Shown here piece by piece: positions 1-8,437 of a stretch of DNA of 64,000 nt; position 1 is the stretch's first letter; every line of letters starts with the position of its first letter. This DNA is from Stappia sp. 28M-7 (GTDB lineage Bacteria; Pseudomonadota; Alphaproteobacteria; Rhizobiales; Stappiaceae). Position numbers and translations under genes: made by a program. The notes under the pieces are model-generated. The model saw only the letters and a list, made by a program, of their open reading frames with translations, did no database searches and was not told the DNA's origin. The stretch is from contig NZ_JACMIA010000001.1 of assembly GCF_014252955.1 (NCBI RefSeq), forward strand, positions 496,001-560,000, read 5' to 3'.

Positions 1-1
1 G

Positions 2-76
2 CTGCACCCGTCCTACGACCGCAGGGTCGAGGAGATGGAGCATCCCTCGCGCAAAGGTCCGGGCGGCGCGGCCTGA
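2..76 (+). CDS. C-terminal tail of an unidentified protein (partial, runs off the left edge)
   Basis: An open frame enters from the left edge and ends at TGA 74-76. Only 24 residues are visible, rich in charged residues and ending in a Gly/Ala tail. GC-rich third positions fit a coding frame, but there is too little sequence to name a family, and it could be a chance open frame. Confidence 0.35.
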   Translation: MHPSYDRRVEEMEHPSRKGPGGAA

Positions 77-92
77 ACGCGGCCCGACCGGC

Positions 93-911
93 TCAGCGCC
101 AGTCGCCCTCGGTCGGGATGTTGAGCGATATGCCGCAATGCTTGCAGTGGACGGCGTCCGGATCGTGCCGGCTCAGCCCGCATTCGGGGCATTTGTGGGC
201 GACCTTCAGCGGCCGGAAGATCGTCTGCACCAGCCGCAGGAACAGCCCGACGCCGACGATCATGATCAGGATGGTCAGCAGCCGCCCGTATTCGTCGGTC
301 ATGATGATGTCGCCGAACCCGGTCGTGGTCAGCGTCGTCACCGTGAAGTAGAGCGCGTCGAGAAAGGTATTGATGCCCGGGTTGCGGCCCTTTTCCAGCA
401 CATGCACCGCCGCCGAGACGACGAAGATGAACACCGTCAGGTTGACCAGCGCCTGGATCACCTGCTCGTTGCGGCGGAAGAACGGCATGTGCCCCTGCAG
501 CTCGCGGATCAGGTGATAGGAGCGCAGCAGCCGCAGCATGCGCACCACCAAGAGCAGGGCCAGCCCCTCCACGACCGCGCTGGCGAACAGCGAGGCGATC
601 ACCACCGCATCGGCCAGCGCCATGAAGCTGACCATCGCCTTGAGCGGCCGGCTGGCTGCGGCCAGCCGCAGCAGGTAGTCGGCCAGCATCACCGCGCCGA
701 TGACGTAGTCGAGCCGATTGTCGGTGTCGCTGAGGCCGAACAGGATCGAGGCGAAGAAATAGCCGATGGCGAGAAAGTCGAAGAGCAACAGCCCCATCCG
801 CCAGCGCCGCGAGCGGGCCGAACTGCCGAAATAGAGCCGGCGGACGGCGGATCGGAAACGGGTGAAGGGCGGGTCCTGCGGCTCGGCGTCCGGGCGTGTC
901 TCGGCGGTCAT
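93..911 (-). CDS. Six-TM voltage-gated-type potassium/ion channel with C-terminal zinc ribbon
   Basis: About 272 residues from the ATG at 911; the frame also extends to a TTG at 947, which I judge less likely. Six hydrophobic segments are visible, including an arginine-containing S4-like helix (VVRMLRLLRSYHLI). A re-entrant pore loop with selectivity filter TTTGFGDI lies between S5 and S6, as in the voltage-gated ion channel/Ion_trans_2 superfamily. This predicts a tetrameric potassium-selective channel of the inner membrane. The last ~25 residues carry two CxxC pairs (CPEC and CKHC), a zinc ribbon that may be a cytoplasmic regulatory knob. It stands alone and is convergent with the gene at the left edge. 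The family is clear; ion selectivity and gating are inferred. Confidence 0.85.
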   Translation of the reverse strand: MTAETRPDAEPQDPPFTRFRSAVRRLYFGSSARSRRWRMGLLLFDFLAIGYFFASILFGLSDTDNRLDYVIGAVMLADYLLRLAAASRPLKAMVSFMALADAVVIASLFASAVVEGLALLLVVRMLRLLRSYHLIRELQGHMPFFRRNEQVIQALVNLTVFIFVVSAAVHVLEKGRNPGINTFLDALYFTVTTLTTTGFGDIIMTDEYGRLLTILIMIVGVGLFLRLVQTIFRPLKVAHKCPECGLSRHDPDAVHCKHCGISLNIPTEGDWR

Positions 912-1044
912 GGCGCGATCATGCGCAGCGCCCCGGCCGGTGGTCAATCGTCCCGGTTCCCGCGCCGCCGGCGGGGCGGACCTGCGGGAACGCAGCGGGC
1001 ATAAGGGATTCTACACATTGGGCCTTTGGCATTGAGGCTTTTGA

Positions 1045-1084
1045 CTCCGAAGCGAATCGGAGCAAGGTTTCGTTAACCATTTAA
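1045..1084 (+). promoter_or_regulatory. Palindrome and TTAACCAT/TTAA motif upstream of the 1130 gene
   Basis: CTCCGA (1045-1050) and TCGGAG (1057-1062) form a perfect 6-bp inverted repeat with a 6-bp spacer. At 1073-1084 TTAACCAT runs into TTAA; TTAACCAT resembles the alphaproteobacterial CtrA half-site, though the spacing to the second TTAA is 4 bp rather than 7. The positions fit the promoter of the small gene at 1130. The regulator is inferred. Confidence 0.35.
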
Positions 1085-1129
1085 GCGGCGGCGGGCCCGA
1101 CCTGCCGCAGGGTATTTCCGGGGAGCGTC

Positions 1130-1420
1130 ATGTCAGCCTTTGTCCAGTCCCTGCCGACCTTGAACGACAGCCTGCGTTTTGCCGAACAGCATGTGGGGGA
1201 CATCCTGCACACGCCCAAATCCCGGGACGGCGCGGCCTATCGTTTCATCGTGCGCGGGACGGGACGCTTCGGCAACGGCGCGCGCAGCGGCAGCCCGTGC
1301 GAGGTTCTGGCCGCCACCCGCCGCGAGGCGGAGCTGCGCCGCCTGCATGCGGTCGCCACCAGCATCGCGCAGTATCTGGAAGAGCGCATCGCCGCCGAAA
1401 GCCCGCTCGGCGACGAGTGA
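1130..1420 (+). CDS. Small hypothetical protein, 96 aa
   Basis: I do not recognise this family. The 96 residues are soluble with no signal peptide. The C-terminal half is helical and arginine/alanine-rich, following a short G/R-rich stretch (RGTGRFGNGARSG). A GGGGAG Shine-Dalgarno lies 5 nt before the ATG, and third codon positions are strongly GC as in neighbouring genes, so it is very probably expressed. It is convergent with the dipeptidase gene. No function can be assigned. Confidence 0.65.
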   Translation: MSAFVQSLPTLNDSLRFAEQHVGDILHTPKSRDGAAYRFIVRGTGRFGNGARSGSPCEVLAATRREAELRRLHAVATSIAQYLEERIAAESPLGDE

Positions 1421-1436
1421 GACAGGCGCGCGCCCC

Positions 1437-2486
1437 TCAGTTCCAGGTCCGCTCCAGCACCGACAGCCAGTTCTTCCAGGCGATCTTCTCGATCAGCTCC
1501 TCGCCGTAGCCCGCCTCGCGGAAGGCCTGCAGCAGCACCGGCAGGCCGGACACGTCGCCGATGGCGCGCGGCACCATGCAGCCGTCGAAATCCGAGCCCA
1601 GCGCCACCCCGTCCTCGCCGAGCCGCGACAGCAGGTGGTCCGTGTGCCGCACCATCACCTCCAGCGGCGTGTCGGAGATGTTGGCCCCGTCCGGCCGCAG
1701 GAAGGCGACATGGAAGTTGAGCCCGGCAAGGCCGCGGCTTTCGGCGATGGCGTCTAGCTGCCGGTCGGTCAGGTTGCGGGCCGAGGGGCAGACCGCATGG
1801 GCGTTGGAATGGGAGGCGACGAGCGGCCGGTCGCTGATCGCCGCCACGTCCCAGAAGCCCTTTTCGGTCAGATGCGACAGGTCGACCATGATCTTCAGCC
1901 GGTTGCAGGCGCGCACCAGCTCCTTGCCCGCATCCGTCAGTCCCGGTCCCGTGTCGGGGGAGGAGGGGCAGGTCATCGGCACCCCGTCGCCGAAGATGTT
2001 CGGTCGGCTCCAGACCGGGCCGAGCGAGCGCAGGCCGGCGGCGTGCAGCACCTCCAGCGCGGTCATGTCGGCGTCGATCGCCTCCGCGCCTTCCACATGC
2101 ATCACCATGGCGAGCTTCTTGGCCGCCATCGCCGCGCGGATCTCGTCGGCATCGCGGCAGATTCGCACCTCGCCGGCGCTTTCCCGCTCCAGCCGCAGCG
2201 CGCGGGCGAACATGCGCAGCGTGAAGGCGAGCGCGTCCGGCTGCGCCACCTCGGCGAAGTTCGCCGGATCGTCCGGGTCGTAGCGCACCTTCAGCGCATC
2301 CCCCAGCTGCGAGGGGACATAGATGGCGAAGAGCCCGCCGGCGAAGCGGCCGTGGCGGGCGCGCGGCAGGTCGATGTGATCGCGCGCCGCGCGTTCGAAG
2401 AACGAGCGTTCGCGGGCCGTTCCGGCGCCGAGCTCCAGCTTGAGCAGCGTGTCGTTATGGCCGTCGAAGACGGGGATCTGGCTCAT
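1437..2486 (-). CDS. Membrane dipeptidase family protein (peptidase M19)
   Basis: A 349-aa protein of the renal dipeptidase (M19) family, zinc enzymes with a TIM-barrel fold that hydrolyse dipeptides, often including D-amino-acid dipeptides. Visible metal-site motifs are DGHNDT near the N-terminus (His-x-Asp ligands), HVEGAEAID (bridging Glu), SHLTEKGFWD and ASHSNAHAV (His ligands) and LGSDFDG. Length is typical. No signal peptide is evident, so it is probably cytoplasmic, as for many proteobacterial members. It lies 128 bp downstream of mtnA on the same strand and may be co-transcribed, though the two reactions have no obvious link. Substrate is unknown. Confidence 0.93.
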   Translation of the reverse strand: MSQIPVFDGHNDTLLKLELGAGTARERSFFERAARDHIDLPRARHGRFAGGLFAIYVPSQLGDALKVRYDPDDPANFAEVAQPDALAFTLRMFARALRLERESAGEVRICRDADEIRAAMAAKKLAMVMHVEGAEAIDADMTALEVLHAAGLRSLGPVWSRPNIFGDGVPMTCPSSPDTGPGLTDAGKELVRACNRLKIMVDLSHLTEKGFWDVAAISDRPLVASHSNAHAVCPSARNLTDRQLDAIAESRGLAGLNFHVAFLRPDGANISDTPLEVMVRHTDHLLSRLGEDGVALGSDFDGCMVPRAIGDVSGLPVLLQAFREAGYGEELIEKIAWKNWLSVLERTWN

Positions 2487-2614
2487 TCGGATGTCGTGTC
2501 CTGGGAGAAGGGGCGTGCGAGGCTGGCTGAAAGGCCCGGAACCGTGCCCGGGCCGTTGCCGCCAGTGTCGCCGCCCCTTGCCCGCGGCGCAAGAGGGCGT
2601 GCCCCCTTGCGCGG

Positions 2615-3718
2615 TCAGGACGCGGCGCGGCGCTCCGGGAAGAGGCTCGCGAGCCCGTCGGCGCTGGCCGCGCAGATGCCGCGCTCGGTGATCAGGCTCG
2701 TCACCAGCCGTGCCGGCGTCACGTCGAAGGCCGGGTTGGTCGCCTCCGTCGTCGGCGGCGTGATGGCGATGGTCTCGCTGCGGCCGTCTTCCGTCAGGCC
2801 GGTCAGGTGCGTCACCTCGCGGCCCGAGCGCTCCTCGATGGGGATCTCGCGCAGGCCGTCGCGGACGGTCCAGTCGATGGTCGAGGAGGGCAGGGCGACA
2901 TGGAACGGCACGCCGTTGTCATGGGCCGCGAGCGCCTTCAGATAGGTGCCGATCTTGTTGCACACATCGCCCGTCGCCGTGGTGCGGTCGGTGCCGACGA
3001 TCACCATGTCGACCAGCCCATGCTGCATCAGGTGGCCGCCGGCATTGTCGACCACCAGACGGTGCGACACCCCGTGCCGGCCCAGTTCCCAGGCGGTCAG
3101 CCCGGCGCCCTGGTTGCGCGGCCGGGTCTCGTCCACCCACACATGCACGGGGATGCCGGCATCGTGCGCCTGGTAGATCGGCGAGGTCGCCGTGCCCCAG
3201 TCGACGGTGGCCAGCCACCCGGCATTGCAATGGGTCAGGATGTTCACCAGTTCGCCTGGGGCCTTGCGCGCGGCGATCTCGCGGATCAGCGACAGCCCGT
3301 GCCGGCCGATGGCGTGGTTGACCTCCACATCCTCGTCGCAGATCTCGCCGGCCTTGGCCCAGGCGGCGGCCGCGCGCTGGTCTTCGGGCAGCGGGGCGAC
3401 GCTTGCGGTCACCGCGTCGAGCGCCCAGCGCAGGTTGATCGCTGTCGGCCGTGTCGCCGCCAGCATGGCGGCAGCCTGTGCCAGACCCGCATCGGAGGGG
3501 TCGCGCGCCAGCGCCATGGCCAGGCCATAGGCGGCGGTGGCACCGATCAGCGGCGCTCCGCGTACCCACATGTCGCGGATCGCCGTCGCGGCGGCCTCTG
3601 GCGTCGCCAGTTCGGTCGTGACGAAGCGGTGCGGCAGCTGCGTCTGGTCGATGATGTGCACCGACCGGCCATGCTCTGCCGGCCAGATGGAGCGATGGGC
3701 AACGCCGTCGATCTTCAT
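2615..3718 (-). CDS. mtnA: S-methyl-5-thioribose-1-phosphate isomerase
   Basis: A 367-aa aldose-ketose isomerase of the eIF2B-like family. It converts 5-methylthioribose-1-phosphate to 5-methylthioribulose-1-phosphate in methionine salvage. Family signatures are [25 protein letters not shown] (catalytic Cys), [18 protein letters not shown] (catalytic Asp) and NPAFDVTP. The frame stays open far upstream, but the ATG at 3718 has a GGAG Shine-Dalgarno 5 nt before it and gives the family's usual N-terminus. No other mtn genes lie nearby, so the salvage pathway must be completed elsewhere. Identification is firm. Confidence 0.96.
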   Translation of the reverse strand: MKIDGVAHRSIWPAEHGRSVHIIDQTQLPHRFVTTELATPEAAATAIRDMWVRGAPLIGATAAYGLAMALARDPSDAGLAQAAAMLAATRPTAINLRWALDAVTASVAPLPEDQRAAAAWAKAGEICDEDVEVNHAIGRHGLSLIREIAARKAPGELVNILTHCNAGWLATVDWGTATSPIYQAHDAGIPVHVWVDETRPRNQGAGLTAWELGRHGVSHRLVVDNAGGHLMQHGLVDMVIVGTDRTTATGDVCNKIGTYLKALAAHDNGVPFHVALPSSTIDWTVRDGLREIPIEERSGREVTHLTGLTEDGRSETIAITPPTTEATNPAFDVTPARLVTSLITERGICAASADGLASLFPERRAAS

Positions 3719-3847
3719 GACATCTCCGTTTCGATGGGCCGGCCGGGCAGGGGCACCCGCCTTCCGGTCGCCTTTCTTTCGGGGAGCTAAAGCATCTTTC
3801 TCGCCGCTTTGCCACCCGCGCACGGCGAAGCGGCGGTGCGGGGAGGG

Positions 3848-3887
3848 GAAAACGGAACGGGGCAGGCCCCTTGCGGAACCTGCCCCT
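3848..3887 (-). terminator. Probable terminator of the haem-locus unit
   Basis: Read on the minus strand, GGGGCAGG and CCTGCCCC (3859-3866 with 3879-3886) form an 8-bp GC stem followed by GTTCCGTTTT. It lies just downstream of the HmuQ-like gene stop at 3925. Confidence 0.5.
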
Positions 3888-3924
3888 GAAAGGACACCGA
3901 ACCCGTGTCTGCGGAACGGGCTCG

Positions 3925-4239
3925 TCAGGCCTTTTCGGCCAGCACCGTCTCGAAACCCTCGAATTCCGGATGGCCGAGATACAGCGGCTTGTTGTCGCCC
4001 GCGCCCTTGTGGGCATCGCGGAAGGCCTGGCTCTTGGTCCAGGCAACGAAGGCATCCTTGTCCCGCCAGATCGTGTGCGAGGCATAGAGCGTATGGTCCT
4101 CGCGGTCCGGTCCCTTCAGCAGGTGGAACTCGACGAAGCCGTCCATCGTGCCCAGATGCCGGTCGCGGTTGCGCCACACCTCCTCGAAGGCATCCTCGTT
4201 GCCGGACTTCACGCGAAAGCGGTTCATAGCAATGTACAT
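3925..4239 (-). CDS. HmuQ/BhuQ-like haem-degrading monooxygenase (ABM domain)
   Basis: A 104-aa protein with the antibiotic-biosynthesis-monooxygenase fold of IsdG/HmuQ-type haem oxygenases. It opens [13 protein letters not shown] and ends [11 protein letters not shown]; the His of the GHPEFEG segment corresponds to the haem-ligand position in HmuQ-type enzymes as I recall them. Its likely role is opening haem to release iron in the cytoplasm. Its ATG overlaps the stop of the upstream DUF2325 gene by one base (TGATG), so the two are translationally coupled. hemP is divergent across the same promoter region, which supports a haem-iron role. Haem cleavage itself is inferred from family and context. 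Confidence 0.85.
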   Translation of the reverse strand: MYIAMNRFRVKSGNEDAFEEVWRNRDRHLGTMDGFVEFHLLKGPDREDHTLYASHTIWRDKDAFVAWTKSQAFRDAHKGAGDNKPLYLGHPEFEGFETVLAEKA

Positions 4240-5567
4240 CAGGCGGTTTCTCCCTCTTCTGACACTGGCCCCTGCAGGGCAAACTGTGCCGCCGACCGCT
4301 CGCCGACAAGGTCCTGCAGGGCCTTGCGGAACGCGGTCTGGCCTGTGCTGCGCAGCGGCACGAAAGGCTTGTTGAGCTTCTGGCAGATCTTCTTGGCCCG
4401 CAGGCAGGCGTCATGGCTGACGCAGTTGACCGGGCAGAAGACGCAGTCGACGGACGGCAACAGGTGGTCGAGGCGCTGCGGTGCGTCCTCCACCCCGCCG
4501 TCGTGGTGGACGAATGTGGTGTTGAAGGCCTCGGCAATGCCGCGCAGCCGGTCGCGGTGGCCGTGCATGCCGCCGACATAAAGGATCGCCTTGGGCCGGG
4601 CCGTCGCCTCGCCCTGTCCTGGGAGCGTGCCGACCGCAGAGCCGACGACGGCGAAAGGGGCCGGGCTTGCGGCGAGGCCCGCCATCGGCCGCGCCTGCCG
4701 TGGCATGAGCTGGGGCGCGGGGCGCCGGGTCTCGTCGTCGATCTCGCGCAGCCGCGCTTCCGCCTGGCGTGCGCGCACCCGTGCCGATTGCAGGGCACGT
4801 CCGGCCTTGTCGAGCCGGCGGCGCAGGGAGGCTGCGTCCGGTGCCGTCTCAGCCGTCTCCGGCTGGCGCGCCTCGTCCGCCGCCCGTCCGGCCTTCAGCT
4901 TGGCCAGCGCCGCGCGCAGCTCGATCAGTTCCCGGTCGCGCTGGGCCAATGCCTCGCGCAGCCCGCTTTCCACGCGCCGTGCCCGGTCCTCGGCCTCCTG
5001 CAGCTGGTCGCGCAGGGTTGCGGCCTCCTCGTTCTTCTGGCGGAACGAGGCTCCGGCCAGATGCGACCACATGTGTACCTCGCCGAAGATGCGCGCTCGC
5101 AAGGCGCCCGGCACGTGCTGGTGCGTCATGAACGCCCAATAGGCGGGGCCGACCTGACCCCGGTCGCACATGTCGCGCCACAGGGCTTCCAGCTCCGCCG
5201 CCGTGCGCGCCCGGCCGACCCGGCGCAGCGCGCCCTCGAAGCGGCCGTCGAGCAGTTTCTGAAAGGCGCGGGAGAAGGCGCAATCGGTGGTCGACAGGCG
5301 CACGAAATGGCCGTGCACGTCGTAGTCGGGCGTGTCGGGGGAAACGTCGATGCCGGTCTTTTTTGCGGTCCGGCGCAGGTCGGCGACGCTGGCGCAGGTG
5401 CCGACGATGGAACAGTGGACGCTGTCGGCCTGCTCCCACAGCGCGATGCGCTTGCGTGCGGCCTGGGCATCGCTCCCGATCTCCTCGCAGGCGAGCGGGG
5501 CGCGTCCCGAATGCGCGGCGACCGCGGTCTCGATCGCCTTTCGCAGCTTGTCATCCCTGGCGCACAT
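4239..5567 (-). CDS. DUF2325 domain protein in haem locus
   Basis: About 442 aa from the ATG at 5567, which has GGGG 9 nt upstream; the longer open frame lacks comparable support. Three regions are visible. Residues ~1-190 are helical with many His/Cys ([21 protein letters not shown]). Residues ~190-300 are a Glu/Arg/Ala-rich coiled coil. The C-terminal ~100 residues are the DUF2325 domain ([32 protein letters not shown]). It is the first gene of a unit with the HmuQ-like enzyme and is divergent from hemP. The family has no firmly known biochemical role. The His/Cys-rich N-terminal domain suggests haem or metal handling, which is inference from context. Confidence 0.8.
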   Translation of the reverse strand: MCARDDKLRKAIETAVAAHSGRAPLACEEIGSDAQAARKRIALWEQADSVHCSIVGTCASVADLRRTAKKTGIDVSPDTPDYDVHGHFVRLSTTDCAFSRAFQKLLDGRFEGALRRVGRARTAAELEALWRDMCDRGQVGPAYWAFMTHQHVPGALRARIFGEVHMWSHLAGASFRQKNEEAATLRDQLQEAEDRARRVESGLREALAQRDRELIELRAALAKLKAGRAADEARQPETAETAPDAASLRRRLDKAGRALQSARVRARQAEARLREIDDETRRPAPQLMPRQARPMAGLAASPAPFAVVGSAVGTLPGQGEATARPKAILYVGGMHGHRDRLRGIAEAFNTTFVHHDGGVEDAPQRLDHLLPSVDCVFCPVNCVSHDACLRAKKICQKLNKPFVPLRSTGQTAFRKALQDLVGERSAAQFALQGPVSEEGETA

Positions 5568-5758
5568 GGAGCCGTGCCCCTTCCTGAAACAGGTTGAAAA
5601 CGCTTGGTCACGATTCGGCTGGTCAAGAGCGTGGCTTGCTGTCCGTCGAGGGAGTGGACGGGTAGCTGGCTGGCGCTTGGATCTCCGTCTGCCGTCTCCG
5701 GGCACAGCGAGAGGCGAAACGGACATTGCCTTTCGTATAAAACATGAGTATTTCAGTC

Positions 5759-5803
5759 AAGAATATTCTTGCGAACGGTTCGCAAGTTTAGAGCTATTCC
5801 AAA
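5759..5803. promoter_or_regulatory. Stacked palindromes including an Irr-box-like site between hemP and the DUF2325 unit
   Basis: Three adjoining symmetric elements occupy 45 bp. AAGAATATTCTT (5759-5770) is a perfect 12-bp palindrome. CTTGCGAACGGTTCGCAAG (5768-5786) is a perfect 9-bp inverted repeat around one base. TTTAGAGCTATTCCAAA (5787-5803) resembles the iron control element recognised by Irr (consensus close to TTTAGAA-N3-TTCTAAA). The site sits in the divergent promoter region, so iron control of both units is a reasonable inference. The binding proteins are not shown by the sequence. Confidence 0.6.
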
Positions 5804-5875
5804 CCACGGACGGCTGAACCGGAGTTTCCGGCCATTCTCGTCCAGGGCCCAAGCGATCGAAGGAGCAAGTCGATC

Positions 5876-6106
5876 ATGTCCCAGTCTGCGAACCCCGCCT
5901 CTCAGGCCCAGGCCGCCGCCTGCCGGCGGCCGCGCACCCAACAGCGCACCCTGACCCTGCCGAAAACGGCGAAAGTCTCGCAGGAGCCGCTGGAACTGGA
6001 CAGCTCCGCCCTGTTCCAGGGTGCCCGCGAGGTCCATATCCGCCACAAGGACATGGTCTACCGGCTGTCGATCACCCGCTTCGAAAAGCTGCTCCTGACC
6101 AAATAG
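5876..6106 (+). CDS. hemP: Haemin uptake protein HemP
   Basis: A 76-aa protein whose last ~40 residues carry the HemP signature: LDSSALFQGAREVHIRHKD followed by YRLSITRFEKLLLTK, ending in lysine as is typical. HemP proteins are small cytoplasmic factors linked to haem uptake and, in some bacteria, to activating haem-transporter expression. The N-terminal ~35 residues are low-complexity and less conserved. GGAG lies 10 nt before the ATG. It is preceded by the candidate Irr box and divergent from the DUF2325-HmuQ unit. No haem transporter genes follow it here. Confidence 0.9.
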   Translation: MSQSANPASQAQAAACRRPRTQQRTLTLPKTAKVSQEPLELDSSALFQGAREVHIRHKDMVYRLSITRFEKLLLTK

Positions 6107-6613
6107 GTCTGCGGCGGGGCCTGCCCCGCCCTCCCGTCTCCTGCCGCGAGCCTCCCCCGCGAGAGCTGCCGGAGCCGGCGCCGGATGCGTGCCTTGGTGC
6201 GCTTCCGGCGCTTGCCTTCCGCCCACCGATCTGCGAAGGAAAGAGCCTTCGAACGGCAACCCGGCAGGACCAGACGTGGCTCTCGGTTACACTCCGGCCG
6301 CCCTTTCCGCGGCACCGACGTGCCGGCCTTCATCGGCCGGCCGCGATCTGCTGCCGGGCGAACGTCTCCATGCCGCACGTTTCCGCATCCTGCAGTCCCG
6401 CCTGATGCATCAGGGCCCGGCCTGCGGTCGATTTAGGCGGCTGCCGAGCTGACCCCTGTGCCGGGTTCCGTGTCCGGTTCCCGGCCCGTTCCTGTTGCCG
6501 GTCTTCGCTCCGCCGCTGGAAAGCGGCCGAAAGTCTGGTAAAAGACCCCCGAATTTCCCTTCACACGTGCCGCGCCGGCATGCCGGCCGCGCGCCGCCAG
6601 TCACGACGGTGCC
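6107..6613. other. Long intergenic region between hemP and pheS
   Basis: I see no convincing gene in this ~500-bp stretch. Just after hemP, GGCGGGG and CCCCGCC (6113-6119 with 6124-6130) make a strong stem-loop without a T-run, a possible weak terminator. The rest must hold the pheS promoter and leader. I could not find a Phe-rich leader peptide or a T-box. Confidence 0.5.
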
Positions 6614-7696
6614 ATGTCCGAACTGCAATCCCTTGAAACTGCGATCCTCGCGGCCATCGCGTCCGCGTCGAACGAGGCCGAGCTGGAAGAGGTGCGCATC
6701 GCCGCCCTCGGCAAGAAAGGGTCCGTGTCCGAGAAGCTGAAGACCCTGGGCTCCCTGTCGCCGGACGAGCGGCGCGAGATGGGCCCGGCGATCAACGGCC
6801 TCAAGACCCGGGTCACCGATGCGCTCGCCGCCCGCCGCGAGCTGCTGCAGGATGCCGCGCTCGACGCGCGCCTGGAGACCGAGCGGGTCGACGTCACCCT
6901 GCCGTTGCGCGCCGCTCCGGCCGAGGCCGGGCGCATCCACCCGGTCAGCCAGGTGATCGACGAGCTGACCGCGATCTTCGCCGACATGGGCTTTTCCATC
7001 GCCGAAGGCCCGGATATCGAGACCGACCACCTCAACTTCACCCAGCTGAACTTCCCGCCCGACCATCCGGCGCGCGAGATGCACGACACGTTCTTCCTGC
7101 CCGAGAAGGCGGACGGCGAGCGCATGCTGCTGCGCACCCACACCTCGCCCGTGCAGATCCGCACCATGATGTCGCAGGAGCCGCCGATCCGGGTGATCAT
7201 CCCGGGCCGCACCTATCGCTGCGACAGCGACCAGACCCATACGCCGATGTTCCACCAGGTCGAGGGCCTGGTCATCGACAAGAGCAGCCATATCGGCCAC
7301 CTGAAATGGGTGCTCGAGGAGTTCTGCAAGGCCTTCTTCGAGGTCGACGAGGTGCGCATGCGCTTCCGCCCGTCCTACTTCCCCTTCACCGAGCCGTCGA
7401 TGGAGGTCGATATCGGCTGCGACCGCTCAGGCAACGAGGTGAAGATCGGCGAGGGCAACGACTGGCTGGAAATCCTCGGCTGCGGCATGGTCCATCCCAA
7501 TGTCATCCGCAATTGCGGCCTAGACCCGGACGTCTACCAGGGCTTCGCCTGGGGCATGGGCATCGACCGCATCGCCATGCTGAAATACGGTATGCCGGAC
7601 CTGCGCGCCTTCTTCGACGCGGATGTCCGCTGGATCGAGCATTACGGCTTCCGCCCGCTCGACCTGCCGACCCTGTTCGGAGGCCTGTCGCGATGA
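6614..7696 (+). CDS. pheS: Phenylalanine-tRNA ligase alpha subunit
   Basis: A 360-aa class II aminoacyl-tRNA synthetase catalytic subunit; with PheT it forms an alpha2-beta2 enzyme charging tRNA-Phe. Residues ~1-90 are the coiled-coil tRNA-binding arm. The catalytic core shows [12 protein letters not shown], the motif 2 region [21 protein letters not shown] and the motif 3 region [18 protein letters not shown]. Length is standard. Its TGA overlaps the ATG of the next gene (ATGA), so that gene is translationally coupled, and pheT follows it rather than pheS directly. Confidence 0.97.
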   Translation: MSELQSLETAILAAIASASNEAELEEVRIAALGKKGSVSEKLKTLGSLSPDERREMGPAINGLKTRVTDALAARRELLQDAALDARLETERVDVTLPLRAAPAEAGRIHPVSQVIDELTAIFADMGFSIAEGPDIETDHLNFTQLNFPPDHPAREMHDTFFLPEKADGERMLLRTHTSPVQIRTMMSQEPPIRVIIPGRTYRCDSDQTHTPMFHQVEGLVIDKSSHIGHLKWVLEEFCKAFFEVDEVRMRFRPSYFPFTEPSMEVDIGCDRSGNEVKIGEGNDWLEILGCGMVHPNVIRNCGLDPDVYQGFAWGMGIDRIAMLKYGMPDLRAFFDADVRWIEHYGFRPLDLPTLFGGLSR

Positions 7697-8367
7697 TCGC
7701 CCGTACCCTCGTTTCGCGCCTTCGTGCGCTCGTGCTGCCGCTGCTGGCGCTCGCCGTGCTGGTCCAGGGGCTTGCTGCGCCCCTGACCGCGGCTGCCCAG
7801 ACGGCCCAGCCCGTCTCCTTCGTCGAGGCCTGCGCCGGCAAGTCGCAGGAGCGCGGACGGCTGCGCTATTGCGACGACTATTTCCGCGAGTCGCTCGGCC
7901 CTCAGGCGGACACGATCCTGTATCTGCGCGACCGCATCACCACCTTGCGCGCCAGCCAGGAAGTGAATGCGGAGAGCAATTACGAGAGCTTCCTCACCGC
8001 CGTTGCCATCGTCGCCTTCCTGTCGATCGCGACCATGGTTCTGGTCACCGCCGAGCGCCGCATTTCCGGCATCGCCAAGTGGTCGTCGGTCACCTCGGCC
8101 GCCGGCGTGCTGGTGATGGTGGCGATCCTGACGCTCGGCTGGCTCGACAAGTACCGGGCCGAGGATGCGGCGATGCTCGAGCTCGGCCTGCTGCGCGACC
8201 AGGTGGAGGTCGAGGCCTCCCACGCCATCGCCACCGGGCGCGGCATCGACGAGGCGACGATCCATCGCTGGACCGACCGCCTGCACGAGATCGGCATCCG
8301 CTTCGCCAACAATTACGGCAGCGCCTCCATCGTCCCGGACCTGGACCGCTTCACGCCGCAGAACTGA
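7693..8367 (+). CDS. Hypothetical membrane protein between pheS and pheT, 224 aa
   Basis: I do not recognise the family. The start overlaps the pheS stop by 4 nt (ATGA). Residues ~9-36 are a signal peptide or signal anchor ending AAAQTAQP, with a periplasmic stretch containing two Cys ([15 protein letters not shown]). Two further hydrophobic helices lie at ~98-116 and ~133-150, followed by a soluble ~75-residue tail. Codon use matches neighbours. Its position inside the pheST unit is unusual, because the two synthetase genes are normally adjacent. Nothing in the sequence suggests a translational role. Confidence 0.8.
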   Translation: MIARTLVSRLRALVLPLLALAVLVQGLAAPLTAAAQTAQPVSFVEACAGKSQERGRLRYCDDYFRESLGPQADTILYLRDRITTLRASQEVNAESNYESFLTAVAIVAFLSIATMVLVTAERRISGIAKWSSVTSAAGVLVMVAILTLGWLDKYRAEDAAMLELGLLRDQVEVEASHAIATGRGIDEATIHRWTDRLHEIGIRFANNYGSASIVPDLDRFTPQN

Positions 8368-8437
8368 CGCGACACGCACCGGCGCGCGGAGCCCCGCCGC
8401 GCCGGTCCCGCCAAGACATTCGAAGAGACGCAAGACC

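Noticed and set aside
3719-4798. Upstream extension of the mtnA reading frame
   Set aside because: The frame is open but overlaps the HmuQ-like and DUF2325 genes, and the ATG at 3718 has a good ribosome-binding site and the conserved N-terminus.
6185-6452. Two overlapping short open frames between hemP and pheS
   Set aside because: Neither has a plausible ribosome-binding site or family-like composition; treated as non-coding.
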